From: Thozetella sp. PMI_491 | Taxonomy: Eukaryota > Ascomycota > Sordariomycetes > Chaetosphaeriales > Chaetosphaeriaceae | Assembly (NCBI GenBank): GCA_021432635.1 | Contig: MU270078.1 | Location: 186,001 to 250,000 of the forward strand | Direction: 5' to 3' | Length of the DNA: 64,000 bases | In this document: positions 55,816-64,000 of the stretch, piece by piece | Position numbering within the stretch: position 1 is the first letter of the stretch | How the letters are laid out: each line of letters opens with the position of its first letter | Position numbers and translations under genes: made by a program | The notes under the pieces: model-generated | Told to the model about the DNA's origin: nothing | The model's input: the letters and a program-made list of their open reading frames with translations, nothing else | Databases searched by the model: none

Positions 55816-56536
55816 CACGCCGGGATTGAACTAGGCAATGTGGGGCCGAAGGTACCGGGGAATCGGCTCGGATGTCATAGGACGATACCTGAATGATTTT
55901 GTGGTGATTCCTAGGATGTATTTGATGGAGACAGTCCGATAAATGATAGATTAGGGCTACAATGAGGTGAGTGGGAGGAAGGTATTGATGTTTCTCACGA
56001 GGAGTTGGGCTGAAAAGAAAGAGCCCTTACAACGCACCTCGTCTGGTGAGTGGGAATGGCAAGAGCGCCGTGGCCTGCCAGACTTTGCGCGGACGCCACA
56101 GCGGGGTAGGCAGAGTCACGGTAGAGAATAGGCCAATGCCTAGCGGAAACGTGGCAGGCCCTGCTGGTTGGAGCCGGGAAAACTGCATGTAACCGCAAGG
56201 CACGCTCCTCTCCCCGCATCCCTACCGTACATCATTCAGCAGGCTCCGAGCGTCCCAGCCGGCCTAGAATAACTAGGCCCTATCTTAGTCGGCTTGGTTA
56301 TTCTTTTGCCACTTTGGTCAAGTGGTAATATTACGTGATAGCCACTCTAGCCGAATCTCAAACCGGACGACTCCTGCCTCAAAGTAAAGATAGACATCTA
56401 TCGTGGGAACAAAAACCCAACCATAGGGACGGCATGGAAGGATCTACCAGCTAAATCCCTGATAGCCACCATACTGCATCCAGCCACAACAGGCGCTTGC
56501 ACTGCCATAAACTTGGGCATATACTTGTCAAGCTCT
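55816..56536. other. Upstream region of the NLR-USP gene
   Basis: Presumed promoter. Just upstream of the ATG the frame stays open as FNPGV after a TAG; before the TAG are 15 codons starting at another ATG. This could be a lost N-terminal extension. No other feature was seen. Confidence 0.45.
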
Positions 56537-56929
56537 TTAACTGGCAGGCAACTCGAGGCTATTTGTTGGGTTGAGATATCCCCGATTTCTTAATCGCCCT
56601 GAAGTGATTGACATCGAGGACTCCCTGGCCTCCTTATTTTTCTGCTTTCTAGGCGACACCGCCGCAAGTACAGCAGAGCCAAATTGTATTAAGCATAGAT
56701 TCTCGTATAATTGACAAGCTCTCTCCTGGCGCCCTGGAGGCAGCGCCTTAGCAGCTTGAGACAATGCGATTTCATGTGAATCCACTCCGTCAATCTCCAC
56801 CCCGGCGTTGACGGCGTCTTCACTCCACTCAGGGATCCTATCCCTATTGTTTCGGCGAGCCTTCTCTTCCAGAGTTGTCGAGGAAGATGAGTCACTGACT
56901 CTACTGGGGCGATCTTGCGCCATTTTCAT
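56537..56929 (-). CDS. Hypothetical protein
   Basis: A single open frame of 130 aa with ATG in fair context. It is hydrophilic, rich in Ser, Arg and Glu (RVSDSSSSTTLEEKARRNNR), with a central helical stretch (HEIALSQAAKALPPGRQERA) and no signal peptide or membrane segment. I recognise no family. It could be a small orphan gene, the N-terminal exon of a lost gene, or chance. Confidence 0.35.
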   Translation of the reverse strand: MKMAQDRPSRVSDSSSSTTLEEKARRNNRDRIPEWSEDAVNAGVEIDGVDSHEIALSQAAKALPPGRQERACQLYENLCLIQFGSAVLAAVSPRKQKNKEARESSMSITSGRLRNRGYLNPTNSLELPAS

Positions 56930-57204
56930 GGGATTGGCCCTTGCCGTAGCCCCTTCTTTCTTTATCTATTAAACTCGGGAAGAAAGTTTGACTAAGACGA
57001 CACCACTATAAGGGCTTTAGGGAGACGTCCAGAGACAGTATTTGAAAAATTAGACCCAGAGATAGCTCCGGGTACTGAGGTTTGGTGGCGAACGGCTCTT
57101 GTGGTGTTCCGCAACGAGAATGTTCCTTTGGGGATTGCCGTAGGGTGGTAGACTGCCGCGATCTCTTTCTTTTCGAGTCTAGCTAAGTAATCAGCCTTAG
57201 AAAT
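56930..57204. other. Short intergenic region
   Basis: Nothing recognised between the hypothetical gene and the SDR relic. Confidence 0.4.
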
Positions 57205-57643
57205 ATGGAAACAAATAGCATCAGAAACGCCGTTGACGGCAGTGTAAAGTGGATTTCATCAACCAGGAAGCCCCTCGGCGGTGTTATTCCAGCCGCTGGC
57301 ATGGCTGTACCTGCTACTGTGAGCTATTTTAATCTGAGCCTTGGAGCTGTGAATTGTAATGATCTCTTATAGGTACCGGACAGACACAGCGCTACGTTCG
57401 ATCTCGATCATGTTGATTTCGTCTTAAACATCAACCTTCGTGGCACCATCGACCTAATACGAAAATCTGTAGTCCATTTAGCCAAGGCCGAGCCTAATTT
57501 ACCTGAAGGCGAATTTGGCGTCGTCATCATGGCTGCCTCGTCCGCTGTGTTCGATGGCCAGAGTGGACAGGTTTCTTACCCGGTGTCTAAGGGTGCCTTA
57601 GCAACATTGACTTTGCTCATGATGAGAGATCTAGTAAGATGAA
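57205..57643 (+). pseudogene. Truncated short-chain dehydrogenase (HSD10-like)
   Basis: Only the middle of an SDR is present. Exon 57205-57318 reads VKWISSTRKPLGGVIPAAGM and VPAT; after an intron ending at 57370 come DHVDFVLNINLRGTIDLIRK, VVIMAASSAVFDGQSGQVSY and PVSKGALATLTL. That includes the Ser and YxxxK active-site region, with Tyr and Lys kept. The N-terminal cofactor-binding strand is absent, and the frame ends LLMMRDLVR-stop where Trp (TGG) is usual. The 3' part is lost in AT-rich DNA. Confidence 0.6.
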
Positions 57644-58176
57644 CCTGGAATAAATTATCAAACTGAAGAATTTAGGTTGTACTTTTACTTGGTACAAATT
57701 TATTTTTCTAAAAGTGTGTACACATAGCTATAAATAGGAAATAGACAGGCTTGTGTCCAAAGAATAAAAAGAAACGTCTGAATAACAGTGCTAAGCTAAA
57801 TGATCTATACTTGCTTTTTTATTTACTACATAAATGGTATTTGGCAAGATGATGTGATTGTGGTGGTGGTTAGACTACCTCCAATATGAAATGTTCGAAC
57901 CTGGAGGATGAACCTGTTTTCCAGCAGGGCGTAAATGTTAGAACACAATCATGAGTGAAAACTAGTGGCCGGGTGCAACACTAGGAAGTATATATTCCCT
58001 TCCTAAATTAGTTTGACAAAAGTTTCCGATCAAACACCGTCACACCCAGGCAAAAGATGACAATATGACGTAGATCCACCGCCCCCCCGTTCCGCTTCAG
58101 CCTCAGAGCCGCTGGGAAAAGAAGACTTAAATATATCTCTTGCTAAATCCCTTATCTAGTTCCTGAGTGCGGCTCA
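57644..58176. other. AT-rich intergenic region
   Basis: AT-rich sequence with short A/T runs; it probably includes the decayed end of the SDR. No gene or clear repeat. Confidence 0.5.
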
Positions 58177-58719
58177 TCAACCGCAGTTGGGCGAGAAGCT
58201 CTTAATAGGAACGCTAAAAAAGGGGAAACGGACACAGTCTACATTAGTTGCTCCAGGGGTGACTTGGTCATAGTTGCCCCCGCAGGCAAAATTGCCCTTC
58301 CACAGTTTAACTGTGCACCTGGTAGTTGGTAGAAGGGAATACATGTCCCGATTGGTGCCGCTCGAGTCAACAAACGAATAGCATCCATCCCTCTTGAGAT
58401 CGGTCCAGGTGTAATCGACTGACGCCTTGCAATCAGACACAAATAAATATGCCCTCATACCGTCACTACGCTTTTCGAGAGACTTTCTAGATAACATATT
58501 AGATGGCTGCCGAGGTACATGGAGAGGACAAGTAGTTTACTCCTTGGTAGTGACATTGGTGGTTGTCCCGTCCGGGTGGATTTCAACCAATTGAATATTC
58601 GCAAGCTCTTGATAGGTTGTTGAAGCCACTTGAGGGTCACTAGGTTGAGGTAGCGCAAGCACGCACCGTAGGCCGGCAGCAATCACGGCTAAGGCTTTAA
58701 GGGATAGCGGTAGTTTCAT
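58177..58719 (-). CDS. Small secreted cysteine-rich protein with dibasic processing site
   Basis: Two exons (58719-58541, 58486-58177) give 162 aa. A signal peptide (MKLPLSLKALAVIAAGLRCVLA) and a propeptide-like segment are followed by SLEKRSDG, a Kex2-type dibasic site at about residues 63-64. The mature part of about 98 aa has six cysteines (SDC, DGC, TRC, FAC, VDC, PNC), enough for three disulfides, and ends at Gly after Cys. The layout is that of secreted effector-like or antimicrobial proteins. I recognise no family, and the gene looks whole. A TATA box lies 75 bp upstream. Confidence 0.75.
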
Positions 58720-58792
58720 CTTGAAAGTTTCTGTTTTGTTGGAGAGAGGAACTGTGCTGCAAAGGATGGCGGAAAGCTTCTTTGGAGCGCCC

Positions 58793-58800
58793 TATTTATA
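58793..58800 (-). promoter_or_regulatory. TATA box of the secreted cysteine-rich gene
   Basis: TATAAATA on the minus strand, about 75 bp before the ATG at 58719. Confidence 0.6.
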
Positions 58801-59624
58801 CCATTGCCCTGCCTTGGACTACCTTAAACAGCGCTATCCGGGAAAAGAATACGCCGAATGCAAGTCGACTATAACGTTATACCGCTGCTGTGATCTACAG
58901 GCGAGTCTGAAATTTCTGGGCTGACGGCCGGGCTATTAGTGCTTATCCCGCTCGTTAGGCTATAACATTTATCCCGCTCGGCCGTGCTGGCGTGTCCAAG
59001 TGCCAACAAGGATTTGATAGTGGCACGCCAAGAGATTCGCCAAATATTGTTTCCAATTAACTAACGTTAGTTAATTACATGAATCACTAGCAACTCTCTA
59101 CAAGATGTACAGCACGCACAGTAACTGCAGGTGGCAAAATGCAGCCCTCTCACGGCGTGTAAGTGGCGTGATAATTATAGCGAACCGGGTTAGTGGCATA
59201 CACTTTTGCAAAATGTCGGAATAGAGACGATAAATTTACCGACAACTTAAGTCGCCAAATGTCTAAACCGAAGGAGGCTCAAAAAGTCCGGCCTAGCATA
59301 AGAACTATATGATAATATTTAAATAGTTAGCCCACGCTGGTGCCGCATGTATCCCACATAACAGGAAAGTACTGAGATTGTTATAACTAGCTAAAAGGTT
59401 AAGACATCATTGTTTTAAATAACATCAATATACGCAACTACGAGAAAGGGATACTAGCCTAAGACACAGTTGGATAGCCCTTCAAAGGAACTTTATCACT
59501 ATATAAATAAAGAATCTATCTCGAGCCTACGCTGAAACAATACGAGGTCGATTTACTGACTGCCCCTTAGAAGAATGCTAATGTAATCACAGCAGGGGAA
59601 GATAAGGGGACCAGGGCTGCTGCC
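58801..59624. other. Intergenic region with a 22-bp palindrome
   Basis: Upstream of the cysteine-rich gene. A 12-bp direct repeat TTATCCCGCTCG occurs at 58943 and 58969, and a perfect palindrome at 59055-59076. The right half is AT-rich without genes. Confidence 0.5.
59055..59076. repeat. Perfect 22-bp palindrome
   Basis: AATTAACTAAC is followed at once by its exact reverse complement GTTAGTTAATT. Function unknown; it could be a dimer binding site or a cruciform-forming AT sequence. Confidence 0.75.
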
Positions 59625-59999
59625 TCAGTCGAGGATGCACTGCCATTGTCCTGCGAAGCCACTACCGGCAACGCAGGGCTGCTTATTCGGAGCCCATCTG
59701 CAATTGCCCGCGAATGCGCCATTCTGATTGATCCACACGTTTCCGCCACACCCTTCGAATGTAAAGGACCCTGCGAATTGGGGAATTACAAAGGGATGTC
59801 CGCAAGGGTTGTTCGGCTGGTTTACATGAAGAGAGTGGGCTTCGCCACCGTCGCAGGGGTCATGCCCGTTAACCCAAGCCGTCCATTCGTTCTGACCAGG
59901 TGAACCGTGATTGAGGTCAAGGCCGATATCAATAGCGAGGGCAGCGTTGGCGATGCCCCACGCGAAAGGACCGAGAAGGAGGGCAACACAAATTTTCAT
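59625..59999 (-). CDS. Small secreted six-cysteine protein, paralogue A
   Basis: A single-exon 124-aa protein with signal peptide (MKICVALLLGPFAWGIANA). The mature part has IDIGLDLNHGSPG, AWVNGHDPCDGGEA, NPCGHPF, FEGCGGNVWINQ, FAGNCRWAPNKQPC and GFAGQWQCILD. Six cysteines share positions and surrounding residues with the plus-strand gene at 60942, so they are paralogues, with about 35-40% of residues shared by eye. Function unknown; size and secretion fit an effector-like or surface protein. Confidence 0.75.
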   Translation of the reverse strand: MKICVALLLGPFAWGIANAALAIDIGLDLNHGSPGQNEWTAWVNGHDPCDGGEAHSLHVNQPNNPCGHPFVIPQFAGSFTFEGCGGNVWINQNGAFAGNCRWAPNKQPCVAGSGFAGQWQCILD

Positions 60000-60941
60000 G
60001 TTTTTTTGTCTTTTTTTTCACACTTGAATGCTATATCTTGTTAGCAACTGTTGAAGGCAGTTCGGGTCGATAAATATTCATACTTTGACTGGAAAGGATG
60101 GAAGCTACTGTCGATGACTACCTCGATGTGTTGGTGAGCGGAGTCACCGGCAAAAAGAGCGGGAGGGGATCCATCTATATACTAGCATAACTCGTCTGTT
60201 GGGCACGATAGTGATAGCGGGTGAATTTCCAATCTTGAAGAACATTGTTGAGCGAGCACACCCTACCCATTGCAAGGGGGTTGGGAAACGGGATACCATC
60301 AGGTGGAGCTACCCATCGTATCAAATCAGGCAACCATCATCGTCACACTTTACTCTTCCAATTACTGTGATGCTTAAACCATTCATGGCATACATCGCTC
60401 GCGCTAACTTAACCCGGCGCTAGGAGTTGCGGCATAACGAAGTCCGTTCCGACGAGAGCCTGTGGTATACGCAAAAGGGGGAAATCGAGGCCAAAGGCCG
60501 CACTCTAGGTTTCGGGCCGAATTCAGCCTAACCTTGTGCACTGCCTAGTAAAGAATCAAAGCTCCCTAGGTCAACAATCACAATCGTACATCATATGCAA
60601 AGTCTCGCGGGATAATCTCGAATAGTTGCCAAACTTAGAGGATGATGAGAGATATTGGATCAAGCGGTAACTCGGAATAAGCTGAGTGTAAGCCGAGTGG
60701 GCTCTGCACACTTGCCCACCCCTCCAATCTACGGATAAAACAGCTAAATATCGGGTACGTTCGATCCAGGCTAACAGAAAAACACCGGTCATGACAGGAC
60801 TTGGATAGTCTCACCTTATCCAGTAATTCAACTCTCCAATCCGTTTGAAAAGATTGCAGTGTAACTGCGCCGCATTACCGACCAAGTATACGACTGCTGC
60901 GATTTTATCACATCAGGGAATTGACTGTTCGATAAGGAACC
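60000..60941. other. Divergent intergenic region between two secreted paralogues
   Basis: The 942 bp hold both upstream regions. An AT-rich stretch near 60069-60076 may serve as TATA element for the minus-strand gene. No gene is supported. Confidence 0.5.
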
Positions 60942-61367
60942 ATGAAATCATTCGCGCTGGTCTTTTTCATGACCGTGGCAGCTGCAGCTCCCAGGAACGA
61001 TACTACCATCACCAAAGATGCCGTGGCGGTTCAGATCAGTGTTGACATCGGCACCTTTCACTCTGACTGGATAGGATGGTTGAACGGCAACGATCCATGC
61101 GATATCGCGGAGGCAGGTGTGGGACCAGCTTGGTTCGATGGCCGCAAGGTTGATGACTCGAAGGAGAACCCTTGCGGGAAAAAGTTTAAACCTTATGGTG
61201 CCGAGACCTTCTATACATGGGAAGGCTGCGGCGGCGATACCTGGCTCAATTTTGCGGACGGTCGAACGGGCTTCGCTGGTAGCTGCCGTAGCACGCCGCG
61301 TGTGATCGGCGGTTGTGGCTTTGGTAGCAGCGTCTTTGCGCAATACCAGTGCATTGTGAGCAGTTAA
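60942..61367 (+). CDS. Small secreted six-cysteine protein, paralogue B
   Basis: A single-exon 141-aa protein with signal peptide (MKSFALVFFMTVAAAAP). The pattern matches paralogue A: VDIGTFHSDWIGWLNGNDPC, NPCGKKFKPYG, WEGCGGDTWLNF, GFAGSCRSTPRVIGGC and VFAQYQCIVSS. The cysteine spacing is the same except for an insertion after the first cysteine. The shared DPCD, NPCG and EGCGG blocks identify a family that I cannot name. The two genes point away from each other, as after an inverted duplication. Confidence 0.75.
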   Translation: MKSFALVFFMTVAAAAPRNDTTITKDAVAVQISVDIGTFHSDWIGWLNGNDPCDIAEAGVGPAWFDGRKVDDSKENPCGKKFKPYGAETFYTWEGCGGDTWLNFADGRTGFAGSCRSTPRVIGGCGFGSSVFAQYQCIVSS

Positions 61368-61956
61368 GGCTGTTCATGATTATTTTGCACATAGGAGCAT
61401 AACTTCGGTGCTTCTAACAATCGTCACCGCATTTTCCCTTCTAGTATTTCAACATACACAGGTCTTTTTTCCGCTCACACGGCAGTTCCGTTTCAAGTTT
61501 GCGTCTGACTACCATGGTCGCTGGGGAGAGTGGAGTGATTGTTTCACAATCAGATCTCTCTTTTTACGACCTGATAAGTTACAAGAGACCATAGAGTTAA
61601 ATGTATCACGAGCCGCGTCAACAACGCTGGCCCCAGCGCATGTCCTCACACAAAGAGCCTCCGGGCTCTACGCCGACCAGTCTGATAGTCTACCTACAAT
61701 AGCATACTTTCCCCGCGACTATATTCGTGTTAGGTGCAGGCATCGTATGAAATTAATTAATTCCTTCGTATCCTTATCGCTGTGCGTCCAGCCTCATTTG
61801 CTGGCCTCGGCGGATGGGGTTCGAAGATGTTGGTTGCGCACGAGTAGGGGAACATGACAGTACCATGTTCAAGCATGTAATTGCGCTTTGTGGCACTGGT
61901 CGCATTGCTGAGGATCTATTTGTGGCTCATAGACTCCAATGCCGTCGTAATTGACC
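61368..61956. other. Convergent intergenic region
   Basis: 3' flanks of the secreted paralogue and the carboxylesterase. Open frames here look like chance. Confidence 0.45.
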
Positions 61957-64000
61957 TTAGCCTTCCAGCACGGTAAGAGGTATACCCAGACTCGCGCACC
62001 AGTTCTGCTCAACGAACGATACCTGCGCGCCGTTCCACTGTAGCAACCTCAAGGTGGGTTGGCTTGACTTGACGGGGTCCCAGGGCCCAGTATCGGTAGT
62101 CTGCGTTAGTGTCGACAAGTAGCCCCTTGCTACGAGGTAGCCAGGGTCTGGATTTGGATCGCCGGTCCGCGCAAATGTAGACCAGTAGTCAACGACTAGC
62201 TGCAGGAACGGCACATCCAGACCGTCGCGGTCCGCCTGGCCCCGACGAGCCATCGTTGCAAACACGATGACCTGCTCGCCGCCGTGACACTTGTAGTATT
62301 CTTGATCAGGGTCACCATTGGGACGCTCGGGGGTTGCTGGCGGGGTACACCAGGGCTGGGTGTAGCCAAGGGGCTGATAGGTGCGATTGAATTCGAACGT
62401 GTATGTCGACTTCCACGCCACGTGCTTGGCAGCTGAATACGATTTGGCCAAATTAAAGCAAGTGAAGGCGGCATCTGTGACGACGCGGAGCGATGCATTG
62501 AAGATCTGTTCCGGAGTGCCGCTGACCGGCACGGAAGGGATGAGGAGTGGAATGAGCGAGCCTAGTCCAGCAGGTAGGCCGAAAGCCGGCCCAACGAACT
62601 TATCGAAGTACTCCGGAAGGGTTGTCCCGTTGGTTGGATATTCACTGACGAAGACGCCAGCCTCATCTCGGTTGATGCCGGTCATGACGGAGACATTGAC
62701 GGCATAGCTTGACTGGTTGACTACAAGGATCCTGTAGTTGATGTACGTTCCGTCGTCAACGACTGTACTACTCCCGGGATAAACAGGATAGTCAGCGCCT
62801 TCATGTTAACGCTGGCTTTGAATTTTGAGCTTACGCATAATTGGTTGGCAAATTGACAATTTCGAAGCCTGTGTAATTCCCAAGGCATGCAATCGAGTTA
62901 GTCGCATTGAGGCAGCTTGCCTGCGCAAGCACCTTTGTGGTACTCGTGTTGTAGGCCTGCTCAACGCTGGGGTATTGGGCAAACGATAATAACCCATTAG
63001 TAGCAGCGCCGTCGGGGCTAGATTGCATTATGGCTCGTTGGAATAGCCCTTGTGCCCTCGGCGACGCGAGAAGAGCTTGTACGCTAGCGCCACCGGCCGA
63101 CTCACCAAAGATGGTAACGCGGTCAGGGTCGCCTCCGAAGAAGGAAATGTATTTTTGTACCCACTCAAGAGCGGCTACCATATCTGATATGGCGTAGTTT
63201 CCTTTGTGGACGCCGTCATTAAAGGCCAGGAAACCCAGTGAACCAACTCTGTAGTTGATCGATACCACCACGACATCCCCGCGCGATGCGAGGTTAGTGC
63301 CATCTGTATTTGGGTTCTTGCCCGACCCAGTGGTAAAGGCACCGCCATATATGTACAACATGACGGGTTTGAGTTGTGACTTCTCAGCACCTGTGTTGGA
63401 CGGAAGATAGGGAGTCCATACATTGGCGAAAAGGCAGTCCTAGCATCCTCAGTCAATACTTGGATTAGACGACTAGAGAGGAGAGCATGCTCTCTACGAC
63501 ATACCTCGCTACTACCGCTTTCGACTTCGCCAATTGGTTGAGAGCAATCAGCCCCGGCCGACGTCGCGTTGATTATGTCGTCACGACGGAAGTCACGCCG
63601 CTGAGCGTATGCGAATCTCTGGGGTGGGTCAGCGTACCGCAGGCCGCGGAACTTCCACACATGAAGGTCGCGGTATCCGGTGAGCCAGGCTGACCCGATA
63701 TTTTGAGTAACCTGCCAGGTTTCTGAAATATCATCGGAAGTAGCAGATGACACTTGGGCGCTTTGAGTGCACAAGGAGGGGAGGATTTGGCGACAATCAA
63801 GATTCTCGTGGACAATGCCTTGGGCGTCGATGCCGCGGCAATCGGCCTGGCAGTTGTGTGCTTTCGACACCCAATAGAGTTGCTGCTGAGCGGCGAGTCC
63901 TTGGAAGCCCTGATATGCCAGGGATGCCTTGAGAGTTTTGTTAAAGTTTTGAGTATCTGGGTCCCAAAGGACCTCGTTCAGAAGGCTACATGCCGATGCG
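61957..64000 (-). CDS. Type-B carboxylesterase/lipase, 5' end beyond the window
   Basis: A secreted alpha/beta-hydrolase of the carboxylesterase type-B family. Visible exons are 64000-63505 (continuing past the edge), 63439-62835 and 62767-61957. The sequence shows HVWKFRGLRYADPPQRF, C-L-F-A-N-V-W at the second exon start, the oxyanion loop YIYGGAFTTGSG and the nucleophile elbow TIFGESAGGASV; the His block is expected near YKCHGGEQVIVF. The C terminus ends WCASLGIPLTVLEG. The N terminus is longer than usual and carries several Cys. Substrate unknown. Confidence 0.88.

Noticed and set aside
1-64000. CRISPR arrays, rRNA, LTR elements or DNA transposons
   Set aside because: No regularly spaced direct repeats, rRNA-like sequence, reverse transcriptase, integrase or transposase motifs, or long terminal repeats were seen.

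Overview
The window looks like nuclear DNA of a filamentous ascomycete (Pezizomycotina). Genes are split by many 50-65 nt GT-AG introns with CTNAY-like branch points. The gene content fits: an AA9 polysaccharide monooxygenase, a HET-domain protein, a patatin/NB-ARC receptor, a Zn2Cys6 regulator, a PRISE-type reductase and several small secreted cysteine-rich proteins. I cannot name the genus. Exon structures were worked out by hand from splice sites and frame continuity. Each multi-exon model closes in frame.

Layout. 0.5-11.3 kb: a detoxification or small secondary-metabolism block with an ABCC transporter, a P450, an FAD monooxygenase and a ketosamine-kinase-like protein, but no backbone synthase. 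13.5-16.5 kb: two secreted proteins, DUF1996 and an AA9 monooxygenase. 16.6-22.5 kb: an unrecognised two-exon gene, an intronless Thg1-like protein, a prolyl-4-hydroxylase-like enzyme and a HET-domain protein. 24-32 kb: arylsulfatase, arylsulfotransferase and arylsulfatase in one block. 33-41.4 kb: a tannase/feruloyl esterase, then decayed GH3 beta-glucosidase and MFS sugar transporter genes next to an intact Zn2Cys6 regulator. 41.6-47.4 kb: a long-chain acyl-CoA synthetase and a PRISE reductase. 48.2-49.2 kb: a decayed cyclase-family gene. 50.0-55.8 kb: the most striking gene, a nine-exon open frame joining patatin, NB-ARC, TPR and a complete ubiquitin-specific protease in about 1556 residues. 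57-61.4 kb: a broken SDR and three small secreted cysteine-rich proteins, two of them clear paralogues facing away from each other. 62-64 kb: a type-B carboxylesterase that runs off the right edge.

How the parts may work together. The sulfatases, sulfotransferase, tannase, dead beta-glucosidase, dead sugar transporter and regulator all suit handling of sulfated, esterified or glycosylated phenolics or plant polymers, although only physical clustering supports this. The HET protein and the patatin-NB-ARC-TPR-USP protein belong to families used in fungal self/non-self recognition and cell death. Relic genes carry stop codons explainable by C-to-T or G-to-A changes, the pattern left by repeat-induced point mutation. 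No tRNA, rRNA, CRISPR array or intact transposon was recognised.
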